A stretch of DNA of 64,000 bases from Jacaranda mimosifolia (lineage: Eukaryota > Streptophyta > Magnoliopsida > Lamiales > Bignoniaceae), in contig CM032128.1 of assembly GCA_018894105.1 (NCBI GenBank), positions 28,791,299 to 28,855,298 of the forward strand, in the 5' to 3' direction. The position numbers were made by a program, and so were the translations under genes. Each line of letters starts with the position of its first letter. Positions within the stretch are counted from its first letter, which is position 1. Under the pieces are notes generated by a model that did not search any database, was not told the origin of the DNA, and saw nothing but the letters and a program-made list of their open reading frames with translations. This document shows positions 43,393 to 55,400 of this stretch, one piece after another.

Positions 43393-43400
43393 TATTTATA
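43393..43400 (-). promoter_or_regulatory. TATA box of the antisense gene, element 2
   Basis: The minus strand reads GGCCTATAAATAAGC 257 bp inside the 3' LTR border. A splice donor GTAAGT (43284-43279) follows about 110 bp along the antisense transcript, the same spacing as in element 1. Confidence 0.6.
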
Positions 43401-43656
43401 GGCCCCATCTAGCGAGCAACTCAACTGGCTAAAACGACCGACTACCCAGTAATTATTACGCATTCGTCGGTTGACTTTTCGCATAACCTAATGTAACTGA
43501 CGCATTAAATGCAGCAAAACCCTGGTCAATTTTTAAAATTTAAACATTATCAATGTGATGAATCCCTTGTCGAGCATATATCAGTTTCGCAAATCAGCTA
43601 CTCCCCATTTCTTCTCGTTGATCAACTCGATCAGGACTTGAGAGTGGGGGGACTCA

Positions 43657-44504
43657 TGATATGGGATAGTCCAATAGGCCCAACCCAATAACACTTAATC
43701 AAGTAAGAGATGTGACATGTGACAACCTAAGCGACTATTAGGCCCAGCCCATTACTAATCGAATAGGCACAAGCCCTCTTTGGATCATTCAGCTAGCACG
43801 AGTATCGACACGTTACTTAGTCGACTAGAGTGTGGTCGATCAGATAAAAAATGATTATTCATCCCTCAACCGGGGGACATTTGAATCCGACAGAGTTCTA
43901 TCCCTTCGACCAAAGCATGCGTAGATAACTTACATGCGAGTATGCATCTGGACCATAATTAGAGCAGTTTAGAACAGCTCCACGACCACCTCTTTGCCGC
44001 ATTAAATGCTCTGATAGGTGGCGCGCCTCCACATTAATGGTGTGTACCACTTTTTGTACCACCCTCCTGCGAAACTAGAGTAGTGTGTGCCTCCATTATA
44101 CCACCGTGTCCTATGGAGCTAGATGAAGTGCCACCTAGTGAAGTACACAAAAGGGAAAAGACTTAAGGATCCTCATGTGAGGACAAATGCCTACTCTGTA
44201 TAAGCAAAGGCATCATTGACATATCAATCTCTCTAGAAAAGTTATAAATACCCCATTGCCACCCTTCAGTAATGTATGCTCATTATCACTTAAAGCCCTA
44301 ACTCTGTTGCTCTACTATCTAGTCGATTAAGTACTGACTTGAGCGTCGAAGTACCATAGCCGATGGCACCTCAGCTAGCCTGACGTGTGCTATTGGTTGC
44401 AGGACTCAACCCGACTATATCCTCATACTCCTTCTCGACCTCCTACTGATCGATCACATTGAACTGAAGCCCAGAATACCACCAAACAATTTTCTTCATC
44501 ATCA
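43657..44504 (+). repeat. 3' LTR of element 2
   Basis: It matches 34226-35079, keeps TG..CA ends and a TATA box, and is followed by ATATA. Confidence 0.93.
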
Positions 44505-44509
44505 ATATA

Positions 44510-46071
44510 AATTCAATAAATTGAAATGTGAAATTTCAAAGCAAATGTTGCCACTCCTAATCTTACCATTTTGTTAATTGAATAAATAAATTTAGGCATG
44601 ATTACAAGAGTGGGAGCAAAGTGGGCTCAAGTCATTATATATTTATTTTAGCGAAATTTGCGGCAAAGACCTACTTCATAAGGTCTAAAACTTATCTCTT
44701 AGGGCTTATGTTTTAACCTTGGCCAGTTCTAGAAATTGAATTTTTGTCACTTGAACAAGATTTTATTCACAACTAAGGTTAAATTTAACTCGTTAAAAAT
44801 TATTAAAAAAATTAAAAATTTAGGTAAATTAAGTGAAATTGCATATGTAGAAGTCCTCTAGGGAAACTTGAAATTGCTTATGCATGGGCCTCTAGCCCAA
44901 ACATGGGTTTAGAGAATTGAAATTTATGTTTCATTTTTGTGCACTGACGCATTATCCGTATTTGAATTTGAGTGAAAGATATTAAGGGAAAAAAAATAGT
45001 TTTCTCTATAAGAGAAAACGTAAAGAGCTTATTACAAATATAATCATAAAATACATTTCTTAATCCGCACACATATGTGGGGTGTATTTTGAAAGTGTTC
45101 CTGAGAGACCAAATTAAAGTGATTTTTCAATAGATCTTATAGTCATAATTTTATTTTTAAAAAAAAAATGAATTGATTTACACATGCACATGAGTGTCTT
45201 TACATGCTCTATGACGATATCTATTTACTTTGTTTTGATGCGGGCATAAGTTTTAGAATGCTTGATACATTGGAATGAAGATCGAGTTCAATTTAGGAAC
45301 TCAATAAATTTAGTGATTTTTTTGTCTTCTAAAACTGATCGAGCTTTCGGTCCATGGACTAATTGGCTAAAATAAAAATCATATGGACTACATATATGTC
45401 AATGGGTCGACTTAATTTCGAAAGCAAATATAAAAGATTTAGGGTTGGGTTGTAGGAATTAAGCCATGAAGACCAAGCCGCATGACCCAGCCAAAATCAT
45501 AAAGCATATATATATAGTCGAGTGGCCGGTGGCCCAATGGCATAAGATCAAGAATTTGAGTTCTAATGGATTCCTGATATGCATGTATGCGTATAAATAA
45601 ATAATATATATTTAGATGTATATATATATTATGTTTATATTTACATAAATATATATATATATTAAGAATTCATTAAATTTCAAATTTTAGACCTCACACG
45701 TAAAAATATGGGGACAATTTCACTAGGCCAATTAATTACTTAATCAAAATACCAATATTCTAATTTTGTATAGGATGAGGATGCTTTTCCATGAGATTGA
45801 GTACTTTTAGGACTCTCAACTCTCAAGGTTGAGTCACGCTAAAAAATTTATTTTTGCCAGAAACTGAATCCATGTATAAATACTTGACTAAAATCTTAAA
45901 CTCAAGTATTTCAGAAATTTATAGCAAATATTTTCTTTATGCCTACCAACTAAAAGTTGATTTGAATTTAATTATTGAAGGATTTTCATTGAGAAAAATC
46001 CTGAAATCCTTAATTGTTTTCTTACAAAAATAAAGTTGTAATAGAAGGTTTTATATTTGGTTTTGTTGGTG
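44510..46071. other. AT-rich intergenic DNA
   Basis: No gene or clear element seen. Runs of TA dinucleotides occur around 45600-45665. Confidence 0.5.
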
Positions 46072-46079
46072 CTTATAAT

Positions 46080-46627
46080 TAGGGGTGTAAGATGAGTCGA
46101 GCCAGTTTATGAGCCTCATGAGTCAACTCGATTATAGCTCGACTCAAGCTCGAGCTTTAACATGAGCCAAGTTCGAACTTTACATTAGTTGTTCAAAAGC
46201 TCATGAGCCGACTCATGAGCTTTTTCCTATTTTAAAAAAAACTTTTTATATATTAATTAAATAATTATTATATATATATATATTAATAATTTACTCTTTT
46301 TTTTTCTAATTTTAACTATTTATTATATATGCTTAAGTAATTATAATATATTAATATATTAATATTTTATCAATAATTATATTATATTATAATTTAAATC
46401 ATTATAGTAATTTTATAATATATTATAATTTAATATATATTTTATTAATAATTATAATTTAAATTATTTTATTAATTATTATTAAATAATTTTGATATAT
46501 TAATAATTTAATATTTTATTTGATTTAGAATTTTATGGTGAGTCAAGCTCGAGTTTGAGCCCTTAAAAGCAGGCTCATCGAGTTCGAGCCAACAATTTTA
46601 GTCAAGTTCGACTCATTTGCACCCCTA
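46080..46627. mobile_element. hAT-like miniature element (548 bp)
   Basis: The left end TAGGGGTGTAAGATGAGTCG matches the right end in reverse (TAGGGGTGCAAATGAGTCG). An exact 8-bp target duplication CTTATAAT flanks it (46072-46079 and 46628-46635). The end regions repeat the words GAGTC, GAGCTCG and CATGAGC; the middle is AT-rich and non-coding. Confidence 0.88.
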
Positions 46628-46635
46628 CTTATAAT

Positions 46636-47640
46636 AAACAAGTAAACATAGAATGCATCATCTTTCGAGCTTCTTTAACAATTTATTTTTGCTTTGAATC
46701 CTTTTTAATTTTATCTATTTAAACAATTATGTTGTATTTTTATTTTATTTTCCATGGATTCACAAAAATTAACCTTACTTTAGCTATACATTGATGTATT
46801 ATGAGATCTGTTTATTTAAAATTTTGAGTCTATTTCTTGTTGCCTTTTGAATTGTTTACGAACAATCTATTTTACTTCAACAAAAATATTACTTCTTCTA
46901 TTTCGTATGAAGATTTTTATTTATTTTTTATAAGTAAGTTTTTTTTCCCTAGTTTTCCTTAAAGATTTTATCATTTTAATTTTTTCAATATATTTCATCA
47001 ATTCTTGTGATGTTCTACTTAAATTGATTTAATGGCAGTGTCTCACAGCTTCCATGTTTGAATTCTGATGGATACATAGTGCACGTAAACAAAAATAAAA
47101 AATAAAAATTATTCGACATAAAATTATAGAAAAAATTTATTTACAGTGAATTTAATTTTTCGTTTCAATATATTCACCAAACACTAGATTTAAATGAGAA
47201 AAAAATAAATAAATAAAGTGTTATAATGAATGACCATAAAAAAGAGTAATTATATGAATGTATGCACCTTAGGTCCTTAACTTCATGAATGACATGGAAA
47301 TGGTAGAAGCGTCATTAAAAAATTTTCCTAAGGGCAAAACGGGAAAGGAAAAACAGCAACAAAAGCTGAATGAAAAATGCACAAATAAGAATCATCCACG
47401 ACTTCACATAATCAGGAAAGATTGTTCGTTGGCGAAAAGTTGCGAAAAGGGAAGGTATCTTCTTCCCTTCTCCCGTACATTAGAAATAGAAAATTTAAAT
47501 AAAGAGAAAAAAAATAAAACAAAAAAGACCTCCGTATTCAACAAAAATAAATTTGATCCTTCTCGATTCCATTCGATACGTTCCAAATCGATAAGCGTAG
47601 GGTTGGAAAACGAAAATTCTCTCTTTCGCTGATCTCCTAA
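46636..47640. other. Intergenic DNA and promoter region of the A20/AN1 gene
   Basis: No coding frame is convincing. The non-AT-biased stretch at 47540-47640 (pyrimidine-rich, ending TCTCTCTTTCGCTGATCTCC) is a good candidate for the first leader exon of the gene at 48887. Confidence 0.45.
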
Positions 47641-47649
47641 AATTTTCGC

Positions 47650-48808
47650 GGTCAGTTTCTTATTTTTCTTGATTTTTTTCTCCATTTCTGCTTTATGGGC
47701 AAGCGATTTCTAACGGCTATTTTGAGCACGGATGATGGATCTGTCGCCTAATGACTATATCGTATCTGGGTTCTTATTTTTGATGCCTGATGACGGCTTG
47801 TTTTTGTCTTCGTTTTGTTTTGTTTAATTTCTGGTATTTTGTGTTTCAACCAAATTGTTTCCTTCGCCTTTTCATGGTTATCTTGAAAGTTTTTAAATTT
47901 AAATATTTTTGTTATTTTGATTTAGAAAAATTATTTCAAAATTTAATATTTTTATTGTTTTGGTCAAAGAAAATTATTCTAAATTTTATTACTTTGAAAG
48001 AGAGGGGATTGATTTTTACTTTTATTTATGTTGTTGTTGTTGTTGTTGTTTTCCTTTTGTTGGGGTTGTGGGGTTGGGGGAGAATATGAGTTAGTTTGAT
48101 TTGTATCTGGTAATTTGTGAACCTTTGATGGAATTTCTTGAGAAGATTAGGCAATAAATTTTAAACTTATTTTGGGGCGATAAATTTTGAACGCATTTTT
48201 GTTAATGATTCCCATCTTTTTAATTTCTTTGACTTTACTCAAAGATGTTTTCTGTTCTATATTTTTCCGTGATTTGATTTCAATCAGATGGCTGTTTTCT
48301 GCAATAACGATTGTTTCAGTAGCTGTTTGCCTTTTAGAATTAGTTTTTGCCAAATTTTATTCTGCGTCTTTCCCACATAAATGGATGTGTTTAAAGCTAA
48401 AAGCTAAGGTAGCTGCGAAGGAATATTGGGGGACGTAAATTTGCGCTAACATTAACTATATATTGTGTATTGTCTGATATTAGCTTGCCTTTGTATATAC
48501 ATATATGTATTTGTATAGCCTTTTGGAGTATTTCGTTTAGATCTTTGAGTTAAACAATTATATGTTCTGAACGCTTAATGTCCTTTAGTTTCTTTGGTCT
48601 AATTTGTACAATTGTATCTTTGTGTGACAAGAACTTTTGTGTTAGCTGTTTTTAGTCGCATCTAATGCATAATCTTTGGAGGAGAGAAGTGATGAAATTA
48701 GCATATTCTTTTCCCGGCATGGTTGATTATGTATTTGTCCGTAATCATTAGAAGTAATCAAGTAAAAAGTATTCTTTATTCTTTTGTTCTTTTCTTTTGC
48801 ATCTGTAG
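47650..48808 (+). other. Likely intron in the 5' leader of the A20/AN1 gene
   Basis: A T-rich stretch of about 1.1 kb ends with a good 3' splice site, TTGCATCTGTAG (48797-48808), 78 bp before the start codon. The donor is less sure; GTCAGT at 47651 is a candidate. It holds a (TTG)7 repeat near 48030-48050. Confidence 0.5.
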
Positions 48809-48886
48809 AAGATAGCAAAAGGGAATTGGTAAAACTACGGTGTGTGTCCCTAATAGTAATGACTTAAGTGCAGTAGAAATCACAAG

Positions 48887-49405
48887 ATGGAGCATGACGA
48901 GACGGGCTGCCAACCTCCTCCAGAGGGTCCTATTTTGTGCATTAACAACTGTGGCTTCTTTGGCAGTGCTGCAAATATGAATATGTGCTCCAAGTGTTAC
49001 AAGGACGTGATATTGAAACAAGAACAAGCTAAACGTGCTGCATCATCAATCGAAAACATTGTCAATGGATCATCGGGTGGCGGAGAGCAAGAATCTATCG
49101 TCACAGACGCTGCAAACGTGCAAACTGATTCGGTTGAAGTGAAGGCAACATCTTTGCCATCATTTAATGCTTCAAGCTCAGCTGAGGCTGGTGAGCCTAA
49201 GACGAAGGAAGGCCCTAATAGATGCAGAACCTGCAAGAAACGGGTCGGCCTAACTGGATTCAGATGCCGTTGTGGTAATCTTTTCTGTGGAACCCATCGT
49301 TATTCGGACAAACATGATTGCCCCTTTGATTACCGCTCTGCAGCTCAGGATGCTATAGCCAAAGCGAACCCCGTCGTCAAGGCAGAAAAGCTTGATAAAA
49401 TCTAG
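48887..49405 (+). CDS. SAP: A20/AN1 zinc-finger stress-associated protein (SAP)
   Basis: A single coding exon gives 172 residues. The N-terminal A20 finger has Cys18, Cys22, Cys34 and Cys37 in [20 protein letters not shown]. The C-terminal AN1 finger has Cys113, Cys116, Cys127, Cys129, Cys134, His137, His143 and Cys145 ([13 protein letters not shown] to DKHDC). A Ser-rich linker of about 70 residues joins them. The start MEHDETGCQ and the end [17 protein letters not shown] are typical of plant group I SAPs, closest from memory to Arabidopsis SAP2. These small proteins are linked to abiotic stress responses, bind ubiquitin or act as E3 ligases. All zinc ligands are present, so it should be functional. 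A leader intron is likely upstream. Confidence 0.95.
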   Translation: MEHDETGCQPPPEGPILCINNCGFFGSAANMNMCSKCYKDVILKQEQAKRAASSIENIVNGSSGGGEQESIVTDAANVQTDSVEVKATSLPSFNASSSAEAGEPKTKEGPNRCRTCKKRVGLTGFRCRCGNLFCGTHRYSDKHDCPFDYRSAAQDAIAKANPVVKAEKLDKI

Positions 49406-52400
49406 AGAAAGTGATGAAAGTTTATGTGTTGGTTTATGGCACTTGTGATTCTTCTTAGAGGCTGATTCCAAGTTGCCTGCCTGGTTTATTAGGAATTCTC
49501 TGTTAACTATCAAGGGCATGGCAGTTGAATCATGTGCAGGTTGTGAAGAGTTCATTATCCATTGTGATTTGTTTGTGGCTGCAGTTTCTAAGTCTCTTAT
49601 ATGAGCCGGGTTTGGTGGTAGTTTGTGTGTGTGGTGCTTACTTTTCATATGGCTTCTCTATGGTTGTTTCATGTTTGAGTGGTATATTTTCCTAGATAAT
49701 GTGAAGACATCCATGAACACAGCTTGTAAATTATGCTTATTTGTCTGTCTTATATCGTGTTTCTACTTTCACAAATACTTCACCTTTTGAGAATGGTTCA
49801 TGTAGGGTTAAGCGGGTAATTTCATTGGGGGGTGATAGAGGTAGATTGGTGCCTGGTGGTAAGTTTTCGTGAGCTCGAGTTTTATGTGATGGTTAATGGG
49901 CATCAGTTGGGAGTTTGAATTTTGTAAGTAGTTGGGGCCAATTAATAATTTCTGCACTGTGTAGAAATAAATCAGCTTCAATTCAATTGAACGGAAGTAT
50001 TTCATTAAAATACTTTATCCTATTTCTATTTTTTTAGTGTGTTCTTAATCCTCAATCTATAAATCTCTGTATAAACTATCAAATTAGAGTTGCCGTTGTT
50101 AAGGAATAACTTGAAATATTCTAATATTTTCAATTGGGATTTCCACTTTATTTTGCTAAATAATTTTAAATAGTCACTCACGTGAGCAAGAAGAATAATA
50201 TTTTAAGAATTCAATACAAACACACCAGGGCACATGTTAATATTTGTTTTGAATCAAGACTTCTTAAAATTTATTGCTTGAGGAAGATGTAGAACTTTTA
50301 CTATTGCGTGGGCATTTTAATGGGTAGGGTAATATTTTATTTAGCCTCAAAAAAGTATATTCAAATTCAAATTTAAATTTAGATTCATACTTGTTAAAAA
50401 TAATGTAATGAGTTTGGATAGGGTCTATATTCATATATTACTCATATACCCATATCAAAAAATTATCCATTACTATATATACTCAAATTTAGTCTATTAA
50501 CTTAAAAAATATCTATTCCCAAATTAAATGTACCAATGATAAATTTTTAATATATTAAAAAATATTTATTAATTTTATGTAATTGTATATCTTTTTAATG
50601 ATTTACATATATTAGCTTGAAATATTTTATATGAAACAACACTATTTTGGAATAAAAATTGAAAGAATAAAATTAAAGAGAGAAAAGAAATAATATATTT
50701 AGAGAAAATAATAGAGAGAAAAAGTATAATATGAAGGAAAGGAAAGAGAAAAAAATATTAATTTTTGTACTTTTGGTATTTTATTATACCCAAAATTAAA
50801 GGCAAAAAATTAAATAAATTAAATTTAATAACTAAATTAATTGTACACATTAAATTAAATTTAGAAAATTAAATTAAATAAATGTTTTTTAGCAAAATTT
50901 CAAAGAATATGGAATATGCATGCGTTAACTCTGTTGCTATATTTAATGGGCAAGGGAATATGAACAGTTGTGTTTACTTGTGAAAACTTAAGCAAAAGTT
51001 AATATTAACATAAAAATATTAAAAAAAAAAACTTTGTTGCTGTATTTTATAGTCAGCAAAGTGTGACAATTACCACACAATTTGGACTCGAGACTTTGCT
51101 AATTCATTCTAGTTATTTTTTGATTATTTTTAAATGAAATAACAAGATCTTATTTGACTAAATTTATTTTCAAAAATTTATAAAATTATATATTCTATAA
51201 AATATTTTTTAAAATATATAATATGTTAGAGTTTATTTTAAAAATAAACTTTTAAATTATTTTGATAAAAATAAAATTTTGGAGTTCATTAAGATTCTAA
51301 AATAAATTAGTAACTCTTTACTTTTTTAGAAAAGTATCTAAGATCTAATTTTATTTTAAAAATAAATAATTTTTTATTATAAAATTATATATCAAATAAC
51401 GTTTTATAAGCAATTAAGGATATTTTGATAAGCTCTTAAACTCATCCAAATATCTTTTAATTTTTAATATATATTGAGAAAATTAGTATATACATTAAAA
51501 ATATAAGTTCATGAACTAGATTCAATGGGTCTTGGGTTAAACATAGTAAGGTAAAGTTATGATCTTAGAGCCGGATTGTTTGTGTTCTAGAACACTATTT
51601 TGTCATTTTATACTATTTCAAAAATAGAAAACACGATTGTTTGTTCCATTTTTATTGAAACCACCATCCATTTTTATTTTCATACCTATAAACTATCATT
51701 TTCAAACCTATAATACATACTAATTTAAAAATAATTAAAATTCACTAGCTAATTAAATATTATTTTTTTGATTATTTCAAGATAATAGGACCCACATAAA
51801 ATTTAATATTAATTCTTCATCACATCATTATCGACTAACTTATTAATAATTATTTTTTTCTATCTTCTCAAAACAATAGGACCCACAATCAATTGAAAAA
51901 TTAATAATTAATATTATTACATTAAAATATTATTTTCAATCCACCTTTTTTTCAAAAAATTCATAATACTTATCTAATCACATTTTTATTTCCACATACA
52001 AAATAATGATAAAATGTAAACACATTTAAAAATGATGAAAATAAAGGATGGAAATAAAAATACAACCAATCAAGTCCTTATTATTTCGGATATTTTAGGG
52101 TAAGATAAATATGAACATTTTTATTTGAGTATTTTATGGTTTGAATATGGGTAAAATGATGTTCTATCCATTGATTGGCCTGCTATTGCAGTACTTCATC
52201 GTACCAAACTTGAGAACACGATGCAAACTTAAAATTTGAGAGTTTGATGCTTGACTTTCTGTGCCTTTCATCTTATCCAGCGTAAGTAGAGGTTTTCTAA
52301 ATCTCGATTTTAAGTTTTTTATTTTGGGCTTGATACTAACTGCCACATATTAATTCGGCTCAATTTTTCAAGGAACTACATTTGATTATATTTTAACCAA

Positions 52401-52620
52401 CTAACTAACTCAAATTAAAATAAAAAATTTATTACTTATTTTGGATTTAATCCACTGCCAAATTGCAATTTCTGAAATTTACTGTAGACTTCAATTTAAG
52501 TCCAAACTATTTAAAATTATTAATTAATAATTTATAATGTCAACGTATTCTAATCAGCTCAGCTAACCCCCACGAGTCAATAGACAAAAATGTGAGCAAT
52601 ACATTCATTCTAGATTCCCC
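49406..52620. other. 3' UTR of the SAP gene and AT-rich intergenic DNA
   Basis: About 300-400 bp after the stop look like 3' UTR. The rest is AT-rich without recognisable genes or element ends. Confidence 0.5.
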
Positions 52621-52704
52621 GTTACGACGCTGGACGCAAAGGAAGGAAGTTAAGATCCCCTTAGATTTGGTGGAACGAAGACCGGACTGCCTGCCTTTCT
52701 TCTC

Positions 52705-52776
52705 GTAAGTGCAAAATTTAGATATATCTGATGAGTTTGATTAATCGTAGCCGAAGTGTTTGATATATTGTCGCAG
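52705..52776 (+). other. Likely short intron in the leader of the WD40 gene
   Basis: A perfect donor GTAAGT at 52705 and acceptor TTGTCGCAG ending at 52776 would remove 72 bp; the start codon follows 20 bp later. Confidence 0.5.
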
Positions 52777-52796
52777 TAGCCAACCCGCTTAAAAGA

Positions 52797-53858
52797 ATGA
52801 GCAAGCGGCCTCCTCCCGATCCGGTGGCGGTCCTCAGAGGCCACCGCGCTTCAGTTACGGATGTTTGCTTCCATCCCTTCAAGAATATCTTATTCACCGG
52901 CTCCGCAGACGGTGAATTGCGCATTTGGGATACCCTACAGCATCGGACCATTTCTTCTTCATGGGTTCACAGCGCAGCTCATGGCATTATTAGCATTGTC
53001 GCTGGTGGAGAAAACAGAGTCATTAGCCAAGGAAGGGATGGAACTATTAAGTTTTGGGATGTTGGAGAAGCTGGCTTGTCTAGAAACCCCCTCGCTACAA
53101 TCAAGACAAACTCTTACCACTTCTGCAAGCTTTCATTAATAAACAAACCCCATTCTAAGATTAAGCCAACTGAAGTAGCCAAGAATCAACAGGAAAGTGA
53201 GGTTTCAGGATGTAAGGTGGAGCTTGAAGGACCTCATTATGTTGCCATAGCTGGGGAAGATTTGTCAGTAGTTGAGATTTGGGATGTTAATACTGCCGAA
53301 AAGCTTATGAAATTGCCTCATTCAAATTATTCCACAAAGTCTGGAGGAATGTGCATGGCTGTTCGAGCCTTTTTGCCGTCTGAATCACAGGGATATGTAA
53401 ATGTTATATCTGGCTATGAGGATGGATCCATGGTTTGGTGGGATTTGAGGAACCCCGCTTTGCCGGTGACTTGTGTGAAATTTCATTCAGAACCAGTTCT
53501 AAGCTTGTGTATTGACAATTCATGTGGGGGAGGGGTCTCTGGATCTGCTGATGAAAAGATTGTAATGTTCAAATTGGATCCTTCAATTGGATCCTGTTTG
53601 GTCAAGAAAGAAATTATTTTGGAGAGACCTGGCATAGCAGGAACCTCAATCCGGCCAGATGGTAAGATTGTGGCAACTGCTGGCTGGGATCATCGGGTGA
53701 GGATCTATGATTATCGAAAAGGAAATGCTTTGGCCATATTGAAATATCATCACGCCGCTTGTAATGCTGTCTCATTCTCAGGTAATAGTAAGCTGATGGC
53801 TTCATCTTCAGAAGACACCACTGTGGCACTATGGGAACTTTATCCTCCTGGGAACTGA
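52797..53858 (+). CDS. DSE1: WD40-repeat protein of the ASA1/GNB1L family, DSE1/TANMEI-like
   Basis: One uninterrupted frame gives 353 residues made almost wholly of WD40 blades. Clear blades: [16 protein letters not shown] to GELRIWD (about 15-45), [14 protein letters not shown] (about 76-89), [65 protein letters not shown] and [16 protein letters not shown] at the end, enough for one seven-bladed propeller. The opening [18 protein letters not shown] is typical of the ASA1/GNB1L family, whose Arabidopsis member I recall as DSE1/TANMEI, needed for embryo development and plasmodesmata control. The family name is firm; the symbol is from memory of the sequence and less sure. The related WD40 protein GTS1 is a less likely alternative. 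The gene ends about 980 bp from the convergent PRELI gene. Confidence 0.92.
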   Translation: MSKRPPPDPVAVLRGHRASVTDVCFHPFKNILFTGSADGELRIWDTLQHRTISSSWVHSAAHGIISIVAGGENRVISQGRDGTIKFWDVGEAGLSRNPLATIKTNSYHFCKLSLINKPHSKIKPTEVAKNQQESEVSGCKVELEGPHYVAIAGEDLSVVEIWDVNTAEKLMKLPHSNYSTKSGGMCMAVRAFLPSESQGYVNVISGYEDGSMVWWDLRNPALPVTCVKFHSEPVLSLCIDNSCGGGVSGSADEKIVMFKLDPSIGSCLVKKEIILERPGIAGTSIRPDGKIVATAGWDHRVRIYDYRKGNALAILKYHHAACNAVSFSGNSKLMASSSEDTTVALWELYPPGN

Positions 53859-54841
53859 CTTGGACGCAAGTCTAGAATTATTGAAGTGCCTGCGAGGGAC
53901 TTCTTTGACAAATAAAAAGTTCATGTCCTGGATAATTGACTTGTGTAATATATATTGAGCAATCTGGGCTGAATTTTATGGTGGATCTCTCTTGTTTTTA
54001 CATGGAAAAAAGCCACCACATTTGGTTCTTGTGCTGAAATTTGCTATCTTACTATCCGTTGCATTTCTTGCTGAAAAGCCTTGTGGGTTTGGTGGAATTA
54101 ATTCTTAGAATTACTTACTTTGATCTCTTACAGAAAATTCTTAGAATTTGTTACCTTTCCATTGCATCTCTACAGCAAGGGCATCAGAGGATGCTGAAAT
54201 TAAGTCACCTTCAAATGATTGGAGGTGAGATGTGTATTTGTCATTTGCCACAGAAGTCATATACCGGCCATAGCCTTAGTCTTCGTTTTGAAGCTTGTTC
54301 TTCTGATTTTCATTGTATAGTTTAAAATTATAACATTATGGGGGAAAATGTTGTCATATATCTGATCCAGGTGGATAAGTAAAAATTTCAACTAATTTAT
54401 TTACAGCCCTTCTGCTTTACTTTTATGCCTTCTATCGAGAGCCAATAGCCATCATCACTAAATCATTCGGCACTGGTTTCCAAAAAAGAAGAGCTGTTTT
54501 GAGTTTATAGAAAGGAGAATCACAGTTGGCGTAATCCTCATCATTAAATCATTCATCATCAGTTTCCCAAAAGAAAAGAGCTGTTTCAATCTATAGAAAA
54601 GAGAATCAAAATTGCCTGCAAAATATAACATGCATTGCTTGTTACCATGCAACACAAGCATCTTATTCGCATAAAGGGAGCAGACAGGATGTCCTATTAT
54701 TACAACAAGATACCAAGTCTAGACAAGGTATACAACTTCAACCTCAGCGACCCATTCTGTTAAAAGTTTCCGGTCAGTTATTATGTCATGCTATACCAGG
54801 GAACTATACTGGGATGGACAAGTTAAACTAAGTAACCAAAA
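53859..54841. other. Convergent 3' region between the WD40 and PRELI genes
   Basis: The two genes point at each other, so this holds both 3' UTRs. A near-repeat of about 70 bp around 54455-54520 and 54525-54600 shares the words CATCA..TAAATCATTC, AAGAAAAGAGCTGTTT and TATAGAAA. Confidence 0.5.
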
Positions 54842-55399
54842 TTAGACAGATATTCCCCCAGATTCAGCTTCGAGATACTTGCAGATTCTCTCCATAACCT
54901 CTCTCCCCTTGGCACTATTATGTTGAAACTTTTCCACACATCTCTGCTCTATCTTCTCTGCCATTGATGCCAGTGCTGAAAAAGGCTTTATCCTTATGCT
55001 AGTTTCCTGCCTGCAAATGGTCCATCCATTTGGATCCTCTGGGTGGGGATCATACCTAATCTTCTCTTCCACCTCGATGAACTTCTGGAGGCTGATATTA
55101 CGGGTGGCAAGTTGCATCGATCGAGATTTTGCATCAACAACAGTTGATTCAACACAGTGGCACATATCCTGGCCAATGATTTTACGAACGAACCAAGGTC
55201 CTGGAGCATGGATGGTTATAGCTCGAGTGGTGTACAATTTGCCAGAACTAGGTTCGAGTTTGTGGCTCAACGTATCAACCTCAAGGATGTGAGATAGAAC
55301 CCGTTTGTTCTCAGGGTCAGCAAATTTGCGCCAAGATGCAGCAGTTACTCGTTCCCATGGGTGCTTGTAAGTGTGTTCTTGAGAATATGCCCTAACCAT
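54842..55399 (-). CDS. PRELI/MSF1-domain mitochondrial lipid-transfer protein
   Basis: The frame gives 185 residues starting MVRAYSQEHTYKHPWERVT. The start at 55399 is preferred over the in-frame ATG at 55432, because a 3' splice site (GAGAAACAG, acceptor at 55402-55401) lies between them. The PRELI/MSF1 domain fills residues 1 to about 170: HPWERVTAASWRKFADPENK, HILEVDTLSH, YTTRAITIHAPGPWFVRKII and EVEEKIRYDPHPEDPNGWT. Proteins of this family (yeast Ups1-3, animal PRELID1/SLMO) carry phosphatidic acid or phosphatidylserine across the mitochondrial intermembrane space. The plant protein is expected to do the same, by inference. The coding part is one exon; a long leader intron lies upstream. 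Confidence 0.92.
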   Translation of the reverse strand: MVRAYSQEHTYKHPWERVTAASWRKFADPENKRVLSHILEVDTLSHKLEPSSGKLYTTRAITIHAPGPWFVRKIIGQDMCHCVESTVVDAKSRSMQLATRNISLQKFIEVEEKIRYDPHPEDPNGWTICRQETSIRIKPFSALASMAEKIEQRCVEKFQHNSAKGREVMERICKYLEAESGGISV

Positions 55400-55400
55400 C

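Larger units (their letters stand above)
34226..44504 (+). mobile_element. Ty3/gypsy LTR retrotransposon, Tat lineage (element 2), decayed
   Basis: A 10.28-kb full-length element has LTRs of 854 and 848 bp and a perfect 5-bp target duplication ATATA (34221-34225 and 44505-44509). Internal order is the same as in element 1: gag, protease, RT, RNase H, second RNase H, integrase, tandem repeat, antisense gene, purine tract (43641-43651), 3' LTR. Proteins resemble those of element 1, but LTR and non-coding parts are clearly different, so it is a sister family, not a copy. All genes are broken. The LTRs differ at more than a tenth of positions by eye. Confidence 0.93.

Noticed and set aside
2363..44504. 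Elements 1 and 2 as two copies of one family
   Set aside because: Proteins are similar, but LTRs and spacer repeats differ too much; they are related families.
47285..47685. Overlapping open frames on both strands upstream of the SAP gene
   Set aside because: Lys/Asn/Phe-rich translations of promoter and leader DNA, no domain.
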